Shown here in pieces: positions 28,040-37,910 of a stretch of 64,000 bases of DNA. The notes beneath the pieces are model-generated. The model saw nothing but the letters and a program-made list of their open reading frames with translations. It ran no database searches and had not been told where the DNA came from. A program made the translations under genes and the position numbers. Numbering within the stretch: position 1 is the first letter of the stretch; the number at the start of each line of letters is the position of its first letter. Source of the stretch: Fuerstiella sp. (lineage in GTDB: Bacteria > Planctomycetota > Planctomycetia > Planctomycetales > Planctomycetaceae); the NCBI GenBank assembly GCA_014238335.1, contig JABABI010000012.1, positions 31,999-95,998 on the forward strand, in the 5' to 3' direction.

Positions 28040-28316
28040 CGGCGGAGAACTCCTTTTGGGCTGCTCAAGTGAACCTCACAATGCCACGATTAGCCGTGTT
28101 GCGAGGAAAATACGTATGTCAAAGGAGATTAAGGGAGCCAGACAACATGTCAATGTTATCCAGGGCGACAAATCTACAATTTGCTGGGTTTGTTGATTAC
28201 AGACACCATTTTGCTTTGGTAATGGGCAGTTTCTCACTAACCTCGCGATATTAGGCGGTCGCTGTGTCGACAAAATCGTATTAATTAACTGAACACCATA
28301 GCTCGCATCTGACGTA

Positions 28317-28964
28317 ATGACACTTCGAATTATTGGCGGCGAGTTCCGTCGCCGGACCCTGAAGATCCCTCACGGAAATACGACGCGCCCTTATACCGAT
28401 CGCATACGACAGATTGTCTTTGATCGCATCGCCCATCTGGTCCCCGATGCTCGTGTTGCCGACATTTTTTCCGGTGTGGGCACGATGGGTATGGAATCGC
28501 TGAGTCGCGGTGCTGAATCGTGTGTATTCATTGAAGGCGATCCGGTCATTCACAAATCGCTGACCGACAATGTTGCCGCGATAGCCCCCGAAAAACCGAC
28601 GGTTTGCTGGAAGACCAACATCCATCGAACGTCATTCTGCCCCCAAGGGGCCGACGAGTGTTTTCCTTATACCTTGCTGTTCTTTGACCCCCCCTACGAT
28701 CAGTGCCCGTTGTTGGCGCCGCGCGATGTGCTGGGGAAAGCGCTAATCCGGCTCGCAAAGCCGAGAACAACGTCTGACGACGCAACAATGATTCTGAGAA
28801 CCCCGGAACACTTTGAGTTTTCCGGCTCTGACGCCTGGAAAATCGATGATTGCTGGCGAAAATCCACAATGAATCTGTGGATTCTCAAAAAGCGACCTGT
28901 TGCAGCCGGTGCGCCTGGCGCGGAAACGCCCTCGGCTGCCAATCAAAATCATGACGTCGAATAA
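28317..28964 (+). CDS. rsmD: 16S rRNA (guanine966-N2)-methyltransferase RsmD family
   Basis: A 215-residue SAM methyltransferase with RsmD features: N-terminal LRIIGGEFRRRTLKIP, RPYTDRIRQIVFD (usually RPTTDRVRE), SAM loop ADIFSGVGTMGMESLSRGA and catalytic FFDPPYD. The last 20 or so residues are an Ala/Pro-rich tail. It methylates G966 in helix 31 of 16S rRNA. htpG follows 134 bp downstream on the same strand, beyond a hexanucleotide repeat. Confidence 0.9.
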   Translation: MTLRIIGGEFRRRTLKIPHGNTTRPYTDRIRQIVFDRIAHLVPDARVADIFSGVGTMGMESLSRGAESCVFIEGDPVIHKSLTDNVAAIAPEKPTVCWKTNIHRTSFCPQGADECFPYTLLFFDPPYDQCPLLAPRDVLGKALIRLAKPRTTSDDATMILRTPEHFEFSGSDAWKIDDCWRKSTMNLWILKKRPVAAGAPGAETPSAANQNHDVE

Positions 28965-29028
28965 AGAACCGGGCCGTTTCCAGGCCGGAAACGAGACTGG
29001 CGGCTCATGTCGAATCGGTTCGGCGTCG

Positions 29029-29086
29029 ACACACTCACACACTCACACTCACACTCACACTCACACTCACACTCACACTCACACAC
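29029..29086. repeat. ACTCAC hexanucleotide tandem repeat upstream of htpG
   Basis: Seven uninterrupted ACTCAC units (29041-29082) within a 58-bp AC/ACTC tract ending 12 bp before the htpG ATG. It occupies most of the htpG leader, and no Shine-Dalgarno-like purine run lies between it and the start codon. Confidence 0.95.
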
Positions 29087-29098
29087 GACTTCTTTCTC

Positions 29099-31033
29099 AT
29101 GGCCGGAGTGCCTCATATGCCCGTAGATAGTGCTAAAGAACAGTTTACATTTCAGGCAGAAATCAGCCGTTTACTGCATCTGCTGTCAGAATCGCTGTAT
29201 CAGAACCGCGAAATCACAATTCGCGAATTGGTTTCCAATGCGTCAGATGCGCTCGACAAACTTCGTCACTCGGCACTGACTGACTCGGCGATCGATGCGT
29301 CAGAGCTGACGATCACAATCGAACCGAACGGGGACGAGAATCTGCTCACGATCCGCGACAACGGGGTCGGGATGACGCGGGACGAGCTTGTTCAGAATCT
29401 GGGGACGATTGCCCACAGTGGTTCCCTGGAGTTTCTTCAGAACCTGCAAAAGGCTGAGAACAAGGATGACGTCTCGCTGATCGGTCAGTTTGGTGTTGGC
29501 TTCTATTCTTCGTTCATGCTGTCAGAACGTGTCGAAGTCCGCACACGCAGCTGGACGGAGGATTCCGGCTGGATCTGGGAATCTACCGGAGACGGGGCCT
29601 TCACTATTGCCGAACCTCAGGAGGCGTTACCTCGCGGCACGGAAGTTCGACTGCATCTGAAAAAAGACCTGACGGAATTCACAGACACGTCGCGTCTGAA
29701 GTACATTCTGAAGAAATACTCCACGTTTGTGCCTCATGCAATCATGGTGGACGGCGAGCACATTAACGACCAGCCACCGATCTGGGTCGAACCGAAGAGC
29801 ACGGTCACGGATGAACAGTATCAGGAATTCTACGAATACCTGACGCATTTTCCCGGTCAGAAGCCGCTATGGCATCTGCATCTAACGGCTGATTCGCCGT
29901 TTCAGTTTCACAGCATTTTGTATTGTCCCGAGACCAACCTGGAACGGATGGGATTTGGACGTTCGGAACATGGACTGCATCTGTGTGCCAAACGAATTCT
30001 GGTTCAGAACGACAACCGGGATCTGATTCCGGACTACCTGCGTTTTCTGCGGGGCATCGTTGATTCTGAAGACCTTCCGCTGAATGTGTCTCGCGAAGCG
30101 CTGCAGGACAACACGGTCTTCCGCAAGATGCAGAAGGTGATTACAAAGAAGGTTCTCGATCATCTGGATTCGATTGCCGGCGACGACGCTGAGGCATACG
30201 CGAAGTTCTACCGTGACTTCGGTGCGATCCTGCGTGAAGGGATTGGGTCAGACTTTGATCATCGTGACCGTCTGGCAAAGTTGCTGCGTTTTCAGTCCAC
30301 CAACAGCACCGCAGAAGATGGCCTGGCGTCATTGGCGGGGTACTGCGCACGCGCGGGTGACGATCAAAAGCAGGTGTACTTCGCAACCGGATCTGATATG
30401 TCTGCCGTCCTGCGAGACCCCAATCTCGAGATCTTCCGCGAGCGAAATCTGGAGGTTTTGGTGCTGACCGATCCCGTCGATGAATATGTTCTGTCGACAC
30501 TTGGCAGTTTCGAAGACAGAGATCTGGTATCAATCGATTCTGCAGACCTTAAGCTGCCCGGCAGTGAGTCTTCTGATTCCGAGTCCGATGACGACGAGAA
30601 AAAAGAAACCTCCAGCGACGACGCCGATGTGCCTCAGGGATTCGACACAGTCTTGAAGCTCATCAAAGAAGTTCTCGGTGATCAGGTGGAAGACGTCCGG
30701 AAATCGGAGCGACTGACGGAAAGTGCCTGTTGCCTTGTGAATGCCAAGGGGGCGCAAAGTACGACGATGCAGAAAGTGCTGCAGGTCAACATGCCGGACT
30801 TTGAGATGTCAAAAATGATTTTGGAGATCAACCCCCGCGCGACACTGATCGGTCGGCTGTGTGAGATTTCAGTAAATGACGACAACTCGGGGTTCGTCAG
30901 AACGTGTGGACAGCAGCTGTACGCCGACGCCATGATCATGGCTGGACTCGCTCCGAACGGCAGCGAAATGGCCGACCGCGTCCAGAGCTTCATGATGGAA
31001 CTGGCGCAACAACGATCTTCGATCAAGACGTAA
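29099..31033 (+). CDS. htpG: Hsp90-family chaperone HtpG
   Basis: A 644-residue Hsp90, slightly longer than E. coli HtpG (624). The GHKL ATP site is intact: [39 protein letters not shown]. The middle domain retains [11 protein letters not shown] with the ATP-contacting Arg. An acidic insert ([20 protein letters not shown], about residues 485-505) separates the middle and C-terminal dimerisation domains. An in-frame ATG at 29117 is an alternative start. It acts as a cytoplasmic ATP-dependent chaperone. Confidence 0.96.
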
Positions 31034-31038
31034 GAGAG

Positions 31039-31081
31039 GACGGCCCGTCCGCCAGTGCGAGCTGCCGCTCGAAACCTGTTG
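31039..31081. repeat. 43-nt post-stop repeat, copy B
   Basis: Ungapped partner of 17479-17521, also beginning five nucleotides after a stop codon (htpG TAA at 31031-31033). The core CGAGCTGCCGCTCG is a perfect small palindrome with a 4-nt loop. Confidence 0.6.
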
Positions 31082-31227
31082 TGCCGAGTCGTCAGAAATT
31101 ATTTCAGCGGGGCATTCTGTAGATTCCGCCGAACATCTATGCGACTGCAGACGGGGTACTCAGCACCTGACAGAGAATCGTATTTCCGCTGTTCGTACCA
31201 CAGCAGATTTCATTCAGTATTGATCTT

Positions 31228-32310
31228 ATGTCCGATCTGTTTGCAACAGAAAATTTCACTTGCCTGCGGACGAATCTTCAGCAGCAGGTCTGCGATGATC
31301 GAACAGACGCATGGCCAGCAGAGCAGCTGCGGGTCATGGCTGATGCCGGGGTGATGTCATGGGACCTGCCCGTCGAGTGGGGTGGTCTGGATTTGGAACC
31401 GGTCGATCAGCTGGAAGGCCTTCGCCTGTTGTCTTCCGCGTGTCTGGTTTCGACGTTCGTGCTGACTCAGCGAAGCGCGGCGGTGAGGCGGATTGCTACG
31501 ACTGACAACGAAACAGCAAAGCAGCAGTTGCTGCCAGGTCTGCTTTCCGGTGACATCTTTGCGACGGTGGGAATCTCGCACCTGACGACGTCCGGACAGC
31601 ACCTGAAGACGCCACTGGTACAGGCGTCCGAAACAGCCGGCGGTTTTGTGCTTAACGGCGTCGTTCCGTGGGCGACCGGTGCGACTCAGGCGGACTTCCT
31701 GATTACTGGCGGAACTCTGGCTGACGGTCGTCAACTTTTGGCCGCAATACCGACAGACGCGGCAGGTGTGGAAGTACAGCCGCCGGTGGAACTAATGGCT
31801 CTGAACGCTTCACAGACCGGTGCCGTGAAGCTTAATGAATTGGTTGTTAATAAGTGGCAGCTACTGCATGGGCCGATGGAACAGGTTATGCAGCACGGGA
31901 CTGGTGGCGGCGCCGGTTCGCTGGGCACATCAGCTCTGGCCATTGGAGCAACGGCCGGAACTCTGCGGCACATGACCGAAGAGACGCGGCGCCGGCCGGA
32001 TCTGGTGGAGTTCGTGGCGCCGCTGCAGGCGGAATGCGATCAATTGACTACGGACCTGCGACTGGCCGCGACCGGTGATCATCCGGCTGGTGCGGCTGCC
32101 GTGGAACAACTGCGTCGCCAGGCAAATTCACTCGTTCTGCGTTCCGCTCAGTCCTGGCTGGCTGCGACAAAAGGCGCGGGATATGTATCGGGGCATCCGG
32201 CCGAACGTGCTGTTCGGGAAAGCATGTTCTTTCTCGTGTGGTCGTGTCCACAGCCTGTGCTGGCAGCGAATCTGCGGGAACTTGCGTGTTCGGGTTCGAC
32301 CGTGTCCTAG
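31228..32310 (+). CDS. Acyl-CoA dehydrogenase-like flavoprotein
   Basis: A 360-residue product with the acyl-CoA dehydrogenase layout: helical N-terminal domain ending in LPVEWGGLDLEPVDQ, a beta domain with ATVGISHLTTSGQHLKTPLV and GFVLNGVVPWATGATQADF, then a helical C-terminal half. Residues that fit FAD binding are present but the C-terminal catalytic-base region is poorly recognisable. The substrate is unknown, and an oxygen-dependent or desulfurisation-type relative is possible. No CoA-metabolism genes are adjacent. Confidence 0.72.
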   Translation: MSDLFATENFTCLRTNLQQQVCDDRTDAWPAEQLRVMADAGVMSWDLPVEWGGLDLEPVDQLEGLRLLSSACLVSTFVLTQRSAAVRRIATTDNETAKQQLLPGLLSGDIFATVGISHLTTSGQHLKTPLVQASETAGGFVLNGVVPWATGATQADFLITGGTLADGRQLLAAIPTDAAGVEVQPPVELMALNASQTGAVKLNELVVNKWQLLHGPMEQVMQHGTGGGAGSLGTSALAIGATAGTLRHMTEETRRRPDLVEFVAPLQAECDQLTTDLRLAATGDHPAGAAAVEQLRRQANSLVLRSAQSWLAATKGAGYVSGHPAERAVRESMFFLVWSCPQPVLAANLRELACSGSTVS

Positions 32311-32479
32311 TTGATTCCGGCGGCACGGGAAATGCGACACACGACGGGAGGCTGTTTCTGCCTGGGCAGTCCGTAAATCTGGGTCGTTCACCCCTCGCGA
32401 AGTTGTTTGCGCATACGAATTGGATCTGAGTGGCTGGCAGAGTAGAATCTAGTCTGACGCAAACGGAACCCGCAACACA

Positions 32480-35248
32480 GTGAAACTTATGCTTGAATCC
32501 CTCGGTCTTTTGCTGTGCATGCTGACTGGCACCGAAGTGTCGTTGGCCGATGCGCAGGTTGACTACACGAAGCACATCGCGCCGATTCTGGAAGCACATT
32601 GTTTGGACTGCCACGGGGCGGAGGCCCAGGAATCGGGATTGCGACTGGATCGGAAAGCGAACCTGTTACGAGGTGGTGGGTCCGGTGAACCATCAATCGT
32701 GCCGGGTGACAGTGGCGCCAGCCACTTGATTCAGCTGGTGTCGGGAAACGATCCCAAGCTGATCATGCCGCCGGAAGACGATCGCCTGTCGGCAGACCAG
32801 ATCGGCTGGCTGAAAAAATGGATCGATGCCGGAGCCATTATGCCCGCTGGATTATCGGGCACAGAGAAACTCACGACGGACCACTGGTCGTTTCAAAGTG
32901 TAAAGAGCCCCCAGGTGCCGGTCGTCGAAGACGCTGCGAATCCTGTTGATGCGTTTATTCTGGATCGCCTGCGTCAGGAAGAGCTTCAGTCTTCAGACCC
33001 TGCCGCAGCCGCAATACTTGTGCGACGTCTGTTTCTGGTCATGCACGGGCTGCCACCAACTCCGGAGCAGTTGGATGCCGCGGTTGCGAAGCTGTCCTCA
33101 GGTTCCCGGGACGCGTGGGAACATCTGACTAATCAAGTGCTTGACAGTCCGCGATATGGGGAACGCTGGGCGCAGCATTGGCTGGATATTATCCGATTTG
33201 GAGAAACTCATGGTTTTGAAACGAACCGAGAACGCCCGAACGCATGGCACTTCCGTGACTATGTGATCAGGGCATTCAACGACGATTTGCCGTATGACCG
33301 CTTTATCCGCGAACAGATTGCCGGTGACGCACTGGGGGCCGACATCGCTACAGGATTTCTTGTCGCAGGGCCGCATGATCTGGTGAAAGGACAGGACCCC
33401 AACCTGGCACTGATGCAGCGTCAGGATGAGTTGTCAGATCTGATCAACGTGACCGGAACGACGTTCATGGGGCTGACTCTGGGGTGTGCGCGATGCCACA
33501 ACCATAAGTTTGACCCGATCACTCAGCGCGACTTCTATTCGATTCAGGCCGTGTTTGCGGGAGTCAACCACGCAGACCGAAAGCTGCCGTTGTCCGTTGC
33601 GGCTCAGGAAAGGATTGCTGAACTGAAACGAAATATCGCTGTCCTGAGAAAACAATTGAGCGAATTCGAGCCGCAGGCTGAGGGCTCGTCGTTGCGACCG
33701 GCAGTCAACACACAGCTCAACGTCGAAAAGTTCGAGGCGGTTTCTGCAAAGTTCGTGAGATTTACGATCCGAGCCACCAACAGTAGTCAGCCCTGTCTGG
33801 ACGAGCTGGAAGTCTGGAGTGGTGATCGCAACGTCGCACTCGCAGCGCAGGGAACGAAGGCGACGTCGTCGAGCAATCTGCCCGGCTACGAAATCCACAA
33901 ACTTGCACACATCAACGACGGAAAGACGGGCAACAGCAACAGCTGGATCTCTAACGAAGCCGGTGCCGGCTGGGTCCAGCTGGAATTTTCCGCGACCGTC
34001 AGCATCGACCGGATCCAATGGGGACGAGACCGCTCGGGCCGCTACAAAGATCGACTGGCAACGGATTACGTCATCGAATCGTCAGTCGACGGTGAAGAAT
34101 GGAAGGCTGTTGCCAGCTCGAAACATAGGCTGCCGTTCAAGGGAACGCTCCCTGAGGAACCAGTGTATGACTTCGCGTCGGCTGCTCCTGATCGAGCCAG
34201 ACAGGGCACGGCATGGCTGCAGGAATTGCAGACCCTGACGATGGAGAGTGAGCAGCTTGCTGCGGCGACGACTGTGTACGCTGGTACGTTCAGTCAGCCC
34301 GGACCGACTCACCGGCTTTACCGTGGTGAGCCTTTGGCAAAACGCGAAGAAGTGAAACCGGACACGCTGGAAGTGATTGGTTCGCTGCAACTGGAAAAGA
34401 CATCGCCGGAACAGCAGCGTCGCCTGCGGTTTGCAGAATGGCTGACAGATCCGGACAATCCGCTGACGGCGCGAGTGATTGTGAATCGCATCTGGCAGCA
34501 CCAATTTGGCACAGGAATTGTCGACACCCCGAACGACTTCGGGAAAAACGGGACGGCCCCCAGTCATCCGAAACTGCTGGACTGGCTGGCCAGCGAACTG
34601 GTCCGCAGCGGCTGGTCACTAAAGCATATCCATCGTCTGATTCTGACGTCCGGCACCTGGCAGCAGTCTAGTGTACCTCAGACAGCAGCGGTGCGGGTTG
34701 ACGCCGCCACGCGATTGCTGTGGCGGTTTCCTCCCCGGCGACTGGAGGCCGAAGCGATTCGCGACAGCATTGTTGCCGTCAGTGGTGTGCTGAATGCAAA
34801 GATGGGTGGCCGTGGTTTCAGTGGGTTTGAAGTGGAAATGGAGAATGTCCGGCACTTCTTTCCCAAATCTGCGTACGGTCCCGATGATTTCCGCCGCATG
34901 GTCTATATGACGAAGATCCGTCAGGAGCGGGAATCTGTGTTCGGTGCCTTTGATTGTCCGGATGCCAGTCAGGTGATATCCAAACGCAGTCGGTCCACGA
35001 CTCCTCTGCAAGCGCTGAATCTGCTGAACAGTTCGTTTGTCGTGCAGCAGTCGGAACTGTTGTCAAAGCGGCTGAAGACACAGAATAATTTGCTGGCGGA
35101 ACAGGTTCAGCTGGCGTATCAATTGTGTTTCGGGCGACGCGCAGAGGCTGACGAAGTGGCTGACGCCGAACGATTTGCGAAAGAGTTTGGTCTGGTGAGT
35201 CTGTGTAGAGGCCTGTTGAATTCCAACGAGTTTCTGTTCATACCCTGA
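32480..35248 (+). CDS. Secreted PSCyt1 / DUF1549 / discoidin / DUF1553 protein
   Basis: The GTG at 32480 precedes a signal peptide (LESLGLLLCMLTGTEVSLAD). Of 922 residues: an N-terminal planctomycete cytochrome C-like domain with heme motif CLDCH (41-45) and a MPP ligand region (IMPPEDD); DUF1549 (about 150-360) ending in the conserved CARCH (336-340) HNHKFDPI; an F5/8 type C (discoidin) carbohydrate-binding-like module (about 420-545); and DUF1553 (about 640-900) with ARVIVNRIWQHQFGTGIV and TTPLQALNLLNS. Probably periplasmic redox/polysaccharide breakdown. Unlike most family members it has no adjacent DUF1501 gene; a sulfatase follows 121 bp downstream. Confidence 0.88.
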   Translation: MKLMLESLGLLLCMLTGTEVSLADAQVDYTKHIAPILEAHCLDCHGAEAQESGLRLDRKANLLRGGGSGEPSIVPGDSGASHLIQLVSGNDPKLIMPPEDDRLSADQIGWLKKWIDAGAIMPAGLSGTEKLTTDHWSFQSVKSPQVPVVEDAANPVDAFILDRLRQEELQSSDPAAAAILVRRLFLVMHGLPPTPEQLDAAVAKLSSGSRDAWEHLTNQVLDSPRYGERWAQHWLDIIRFGETHGFETNRERPNAWHFRDYVIRAFNDDLPYDRFIREQIAGDALGADIATGFLVAGPHDLVKGQDPNLALMQRQDELSDLINVTGTTFMGLTLGCARCHNHKFDPITQRDFYSIQAVFAGVNHADRKLPLSVAAQERIAELKRNIAVLRKQLSEFEPQAEGSSLRPAVNTQLNVEKFEAVSAKFVRFTIRATNSSQPCLDELEVWSGDRNVALAAQGTKATSSSNLPGYEIHKLAHINDGKTGNSNSWISNEAGAGWVQLEFSATVSIDRIQWGRDRSGRYKDRLATDYVIESSVDGEEWKAVASSKHRLPFKGTLPEEPVYDFASAAPDRARQGTAWLQELQTLTMESEQLAAATTVYAGTFSQPGPTHRLYRGEPLAKREEVKPDTLEVIGSLQLEKTSPEQQRRLRFAEWLTDPDNPLTARVIVNRIWQHQFGTGIVDTPNDFGKNGTAPSHPKLLDWLASELVRSGWSLKHIHRLILTSGTWQQSSVPQTAAVRVDAATRLLWRFPPRRLEAEAIRDSIVAVSGVLNAKMGGRGFSGFEVEMENVRHFFPKSAYGPDDFRRMVYMTKIRQERESVFGAFDCPDASQVISKRSRSTTPLQALNLLNSSFVVQQSELLSKRLKTQNNLLAEQVQLAYQLCFGRRAEADEVADAERFAKEFGLVSLCRGLLNSNEFLFIP

Positions 35249-35369
35249 CCGACTGTGTTCCATGACGTGAGCTGCCGGGTGTAAAGGTGATACATTCGCA
35301 GCGGGTTACGAAGCACCAATGCAAACGCCGTGTTTCATTAACAACCGGAAAAACTGAAAGCCGTTCTCA

Positions 35370-36869
35370 ATGTTGATTCGAGTTCTCACACTTCTGTTCT
35401 TGTTTCTGTCCTGCGCTGGGTTGCGGCCGACATGTGCCGAAGTTGCTTTGCCCAACATCGTGTGGATCATTGTTGACGACATGTCGGCCCACTTTTCGTG
35501 CTACGGCGAGACGGCTATTCAAACTCCCAACGTAGACCGTCTGGCTGCCAACGGCGTTCGTTTTACGAATGCGTATGTCACGGCACCGGTGTGTTCCACG
35601 TGCCGGTCCGCCTTCATTACCGGCATGTATCAAACCAGCATCGGTGCTCATCATCATCGCAGCGGGCGTGGCGCCCGGAAGATCAATCTTCCCGATGGGA
35701 TTGAAACCATTCCTCGGCTGTTTCAGAACGCGGGCTACCACACATCCCTGGGCGGCTGGCCCACGGCAAAGAGGGGGCGTTTCGGTAAGAGCGACTACAA
35801 CTTCGAATGGGACGCATCGATTTACGACAGCAATGACTGGATTGACCGTAAACCGGGGCAGCCATTTTTTGCTCAGATCCAGACGCCTGGTGCGAAACGG
35901 CGAGGTGGCAACACCGAATCAGCAGCAAAATTTCAGGACCGATGTGCAGAAATATTTGGAGCAGCCACGCCGATCAGCAAGGTCACACTGCCGCCGTATT
36001 ATCCCAACGATCCGGTACTACTGGCCGACTGGGCGGCGTATCTTGACTGCTGCCGATATACCGACCGCCTGATAGGCGAAGTCGTTCAGCGTTTGAAAGA
36101 CGAAGGCGAACTCGAAAACACGATCATCCTGTTCATGACGGATCATGGTATCAGTCACGCTCGAGGCAAGCAGTTTTTGTACGACGAAGGAATCCACGTG
36201 CCGCTGGTGATTGCCGGTCCCGGCGTCGAGCCCGGCCAGACACGAACGGATCTGGTTGAACATATCGACATCGGACCACTGTCTCTGGGGCTGGCGGGTA
36301 TTGAAGTTCCCGGATACATGCAGGGCCGCGATATTCTGGCGGAAGATTATGCGTCCAGGGATGCCGTGTTTTCGGCTCGTGACCGCTGCGACGAAACTGT
36401 CGAGCATCTGCGCAGCGTGAGAACGGATCGCTTCAAGTACATTCGTAATTTCCTGCCGCAGCGACCTCATCTGCAACCGTGCGCCTACAAGGATAAGAAA
36501 TCCATTCTGGTTGCGCTGCGAGCGGCGAACGAAGCAGGCACGCTGAGTGACGTCCAGAAAAAATTGCTGTTCAGTTCAGTGCGCGCACCAGAGGAACTGT
36601 ATGACCTGCAGGTCGATCCGCACGAATTAAATAATCTTGCAGATAATCCGCAGCACGCAAATACGCTCGCCGAACACCGAGACAGGCTGAATCGCTGGAT
36701 GGACGACACAAACGACCTTGGTCGTCAGCCTGAAACAGCATTGATGTTTGACAGCGACATGAAAGTGTACGTTGACGGCTTGAAAGCCAGGAAACAGGAT
36801 CCTGCACACCTGCAGAATATCCTGAATAACATTGCGCTGATGAAGAAGTGGTCGGCGGCAGGAAAATAG
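35370..36869 (+). CDS. Secreted sulfatase (alkaline-phosphatase superfamily)
   Basis: A 499-residue protein with a signal peptide (VLTLLFLFLSCAG) and type I sulfatase motifs: NIVWIIVDDMSAHFSCYG, TPNVDRLAANGVRFTNAYV, formylglycine site C75-S-T-C-R79 within APVCSTCRSAFITG, then GAHHHRSG, FMTDHGISHARGKQ and YDEGIHVPLVIAGPGV. The modification motif CxTCR lacks the textbook Pro of CxPSR, as in other heparan-N-sulfatase-like relatives. It likely desulfates marine sulfated polysaccharides in the periplasm or outside. It follows the discoidin-bearing PSCyt1 gene, which suits a polysaccharide-use context. Confidence 0.92.
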   Translation: MLIRVLTLLFLFLSCAGLRPTCAEVALPNIVWIIVDDMSAHFSCYGETAIQTPNVDRLAANGVRFTNAYVTAPVCSTCRSAFITGMYQTSIGAHHHRSGRGARKINLPDGIETIPRLFQNAGYHTSLGGWPTAKRGRFGKSDYNFEWDASIYDSNDWIDRKPGQPFFAQIQTPGAKRRGGNTESAAKFQDRCAEIFGAATPISKVTLPPYYPNDPVLLADWAAYLDCCRYTDRLIGEVVQRLKDEGELENTIILFMTDHGISHARGKQFLYDEGIHVPLVIAGPGVEPGQTRTDLVEHIDIGPLSLGLAGIEVPGYMQGRDILAEDYASRDAVFSARDRCDETVEHLRSVRTDRFKYIRNFLPQRPHLQPCAYKDKKSILVALRAANEAGTLSDVQKKLLFSSVRAPEELYDLQVDPHELNNLADNPQHANTLAEHRDRLNRWMDDTNDLGRQPETALMFDSDMKVYVDGLKARKQDPAHLQNILNNIALMKKWSAAGK

Positions 36870-36920
36870 ACGGTCGCACCCGTGTGACTGCCGACAGTTC
36901 CGGTCTGCGCAATTGGACAG

Positions 36921-37505
36921 TCACACCTTCCACCACGTGGGCTGAGCAAAGACGTCGGCGACTTTGATCCGGAACCGGGGCAGGGTGGTGCTGCCTTCCA
37001 GAGTCTGCCAGTCTCCCAGGGCCAGCGTGTGAGCCTTCTTGCTGATGACCTGGATTTCCTTCTTGTAAGGGTCGGGGATCCAGACAGTGTTGACGCCCAG
37101 CTGCATGTAGCCAAGGCTTCTGCTGCGCATTTCCTGTCTTCGATCGTTCGTTGATGCGACGTCCACAACCAGTCGAGGCACCTGCCCAGCAATGGTCTTG
37201 TCGGATTCGCCAAACGGAGGACCGGTATCGAAGAACGAGATCGCGGGACAATAAACCGTATCAGGTTCCGTAGACACCTTCAGGCCGATTTCATGGCACG
37301 CGTAGCCGACACTGTTTTCCTCGCGATTCTGAAACCACTCCGCGAGTGCGCGAGACAGATTCAGCACGGTGTTTCCGTGCTGATCGTCCGGCGGCTGCAT
37401 GAGCACAACTCTGCCTTCGTGCAGTTCGTGCCATCGACCAGCTTCCGGCAGTTCGTGTTTCGTGGTCGTAAACTCGGCTGCCGTGATGTGATTGTCTGTA
37501 ACCAT
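36921..37505 (-). CDS. Uma2-family (DUF820) protein
   Basis: A 194-residue protein with the Uma2 pattern: ELHEGRVVLMQPPDDQHG, EIGLKVSTEPDTVYCPAISF, PRLVVDVASTNDR and LGYMQLGVNTVWIPDPYKKE. The fold is PD-(D/E)xK nuclease-like. The usual Glu in VVEV is Asp (LVVDV) and the following Lys is Arg (MRSRS), so activity is uncertain. Uma2 proteins are multi-copy in cyanobacteria and planctomycetes with unknown role. It is a lone gene converging with the sulfatase, 51 bp apart. Confidence 0.8.
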   Translation of the reverse strand: MVTDNHITAAEFTTTKHELPEAGRWHELHEGRVVLMQPPDDQHGNTVLNLSRALAEWFQNREENSVGYACHEIGLKVSTEPDTVYCPAISFFDTGPPFGESDKTIAGQVPRLVVDVASTNDRRQEMRSRSLGYMQLGVNTVWIPDPYKKEIQVISKKAHTLALGDWQTLEGSTTLPRFRIKVADVFAQPTWWKV

Positions 37506-37910
37506 TGCTCCGACCGGGACGCGGAAATGAATTGCACAAAGTCACCGCGGGGGATGATACTCCAAATGTACCGGAATTGCAGGCTGTGGCAAAAAGCATT
37601 GCCGGGTGAGGGAGCAGTCCCGGATCGTGATTTTCGTCGCCAGAATAGCATCGTTGTCTGGTCAGTTGACTCAGCGCGGGAAAATGGTCTCCCGCTACGT
37701 TACCATCGAACCTTACATGACTACACCCGCCGAGTGGCGAAGCCGGAACTTCGCGGACAGACGGTCCCAAACCGGAGTTATGGAACGAGGCATTCGGGCA
37801 CCGTGAAACGGCCGTAGGCGCGCCACGTGGAAATTGCTGTGGCCATGTCACGCCTGCGTGATTGTGCCGTCCGGATTCCACCGATTGGAACCCATGGGCC
37901 CACCCGACGC
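37506..37910. other. 405-bp region without a gene; weak CTTCG repeat inside
   Basis: No frame with coding character is seen. Around 37728-37758 the sequence GTGGCGAAGCCGGAACTTCGCGG resembles the CTTCG inverted repeats at 15185 and 24331, possibly a third, more degenerate copy. Confidence 0.45.

Noticed and set aside
29029..29086. Possible CRISPR-like repeat array
   Set aside because: The 6-nt units are directly tandem with no spacers and no cas genes are nearby.
28900..29130. Open frame encoding a His-Thr repeat (HTHTHT)
   Set aside because: Created by translating the ACTCAC microsatellite out of the rsmD and htpG frames; no start signal.
35249..35290. Possible third copy of the 43-nt post-stop repeat (GTGAGCTGCCG)
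   Set aside because: Only about ten bases match and the distance to the stop differs; too weak to count.
37293..37817. 174-codon plus-strand frame
   Set aside because: Mostly antisense to the Uma2-family gene; no homology or signal recognised.
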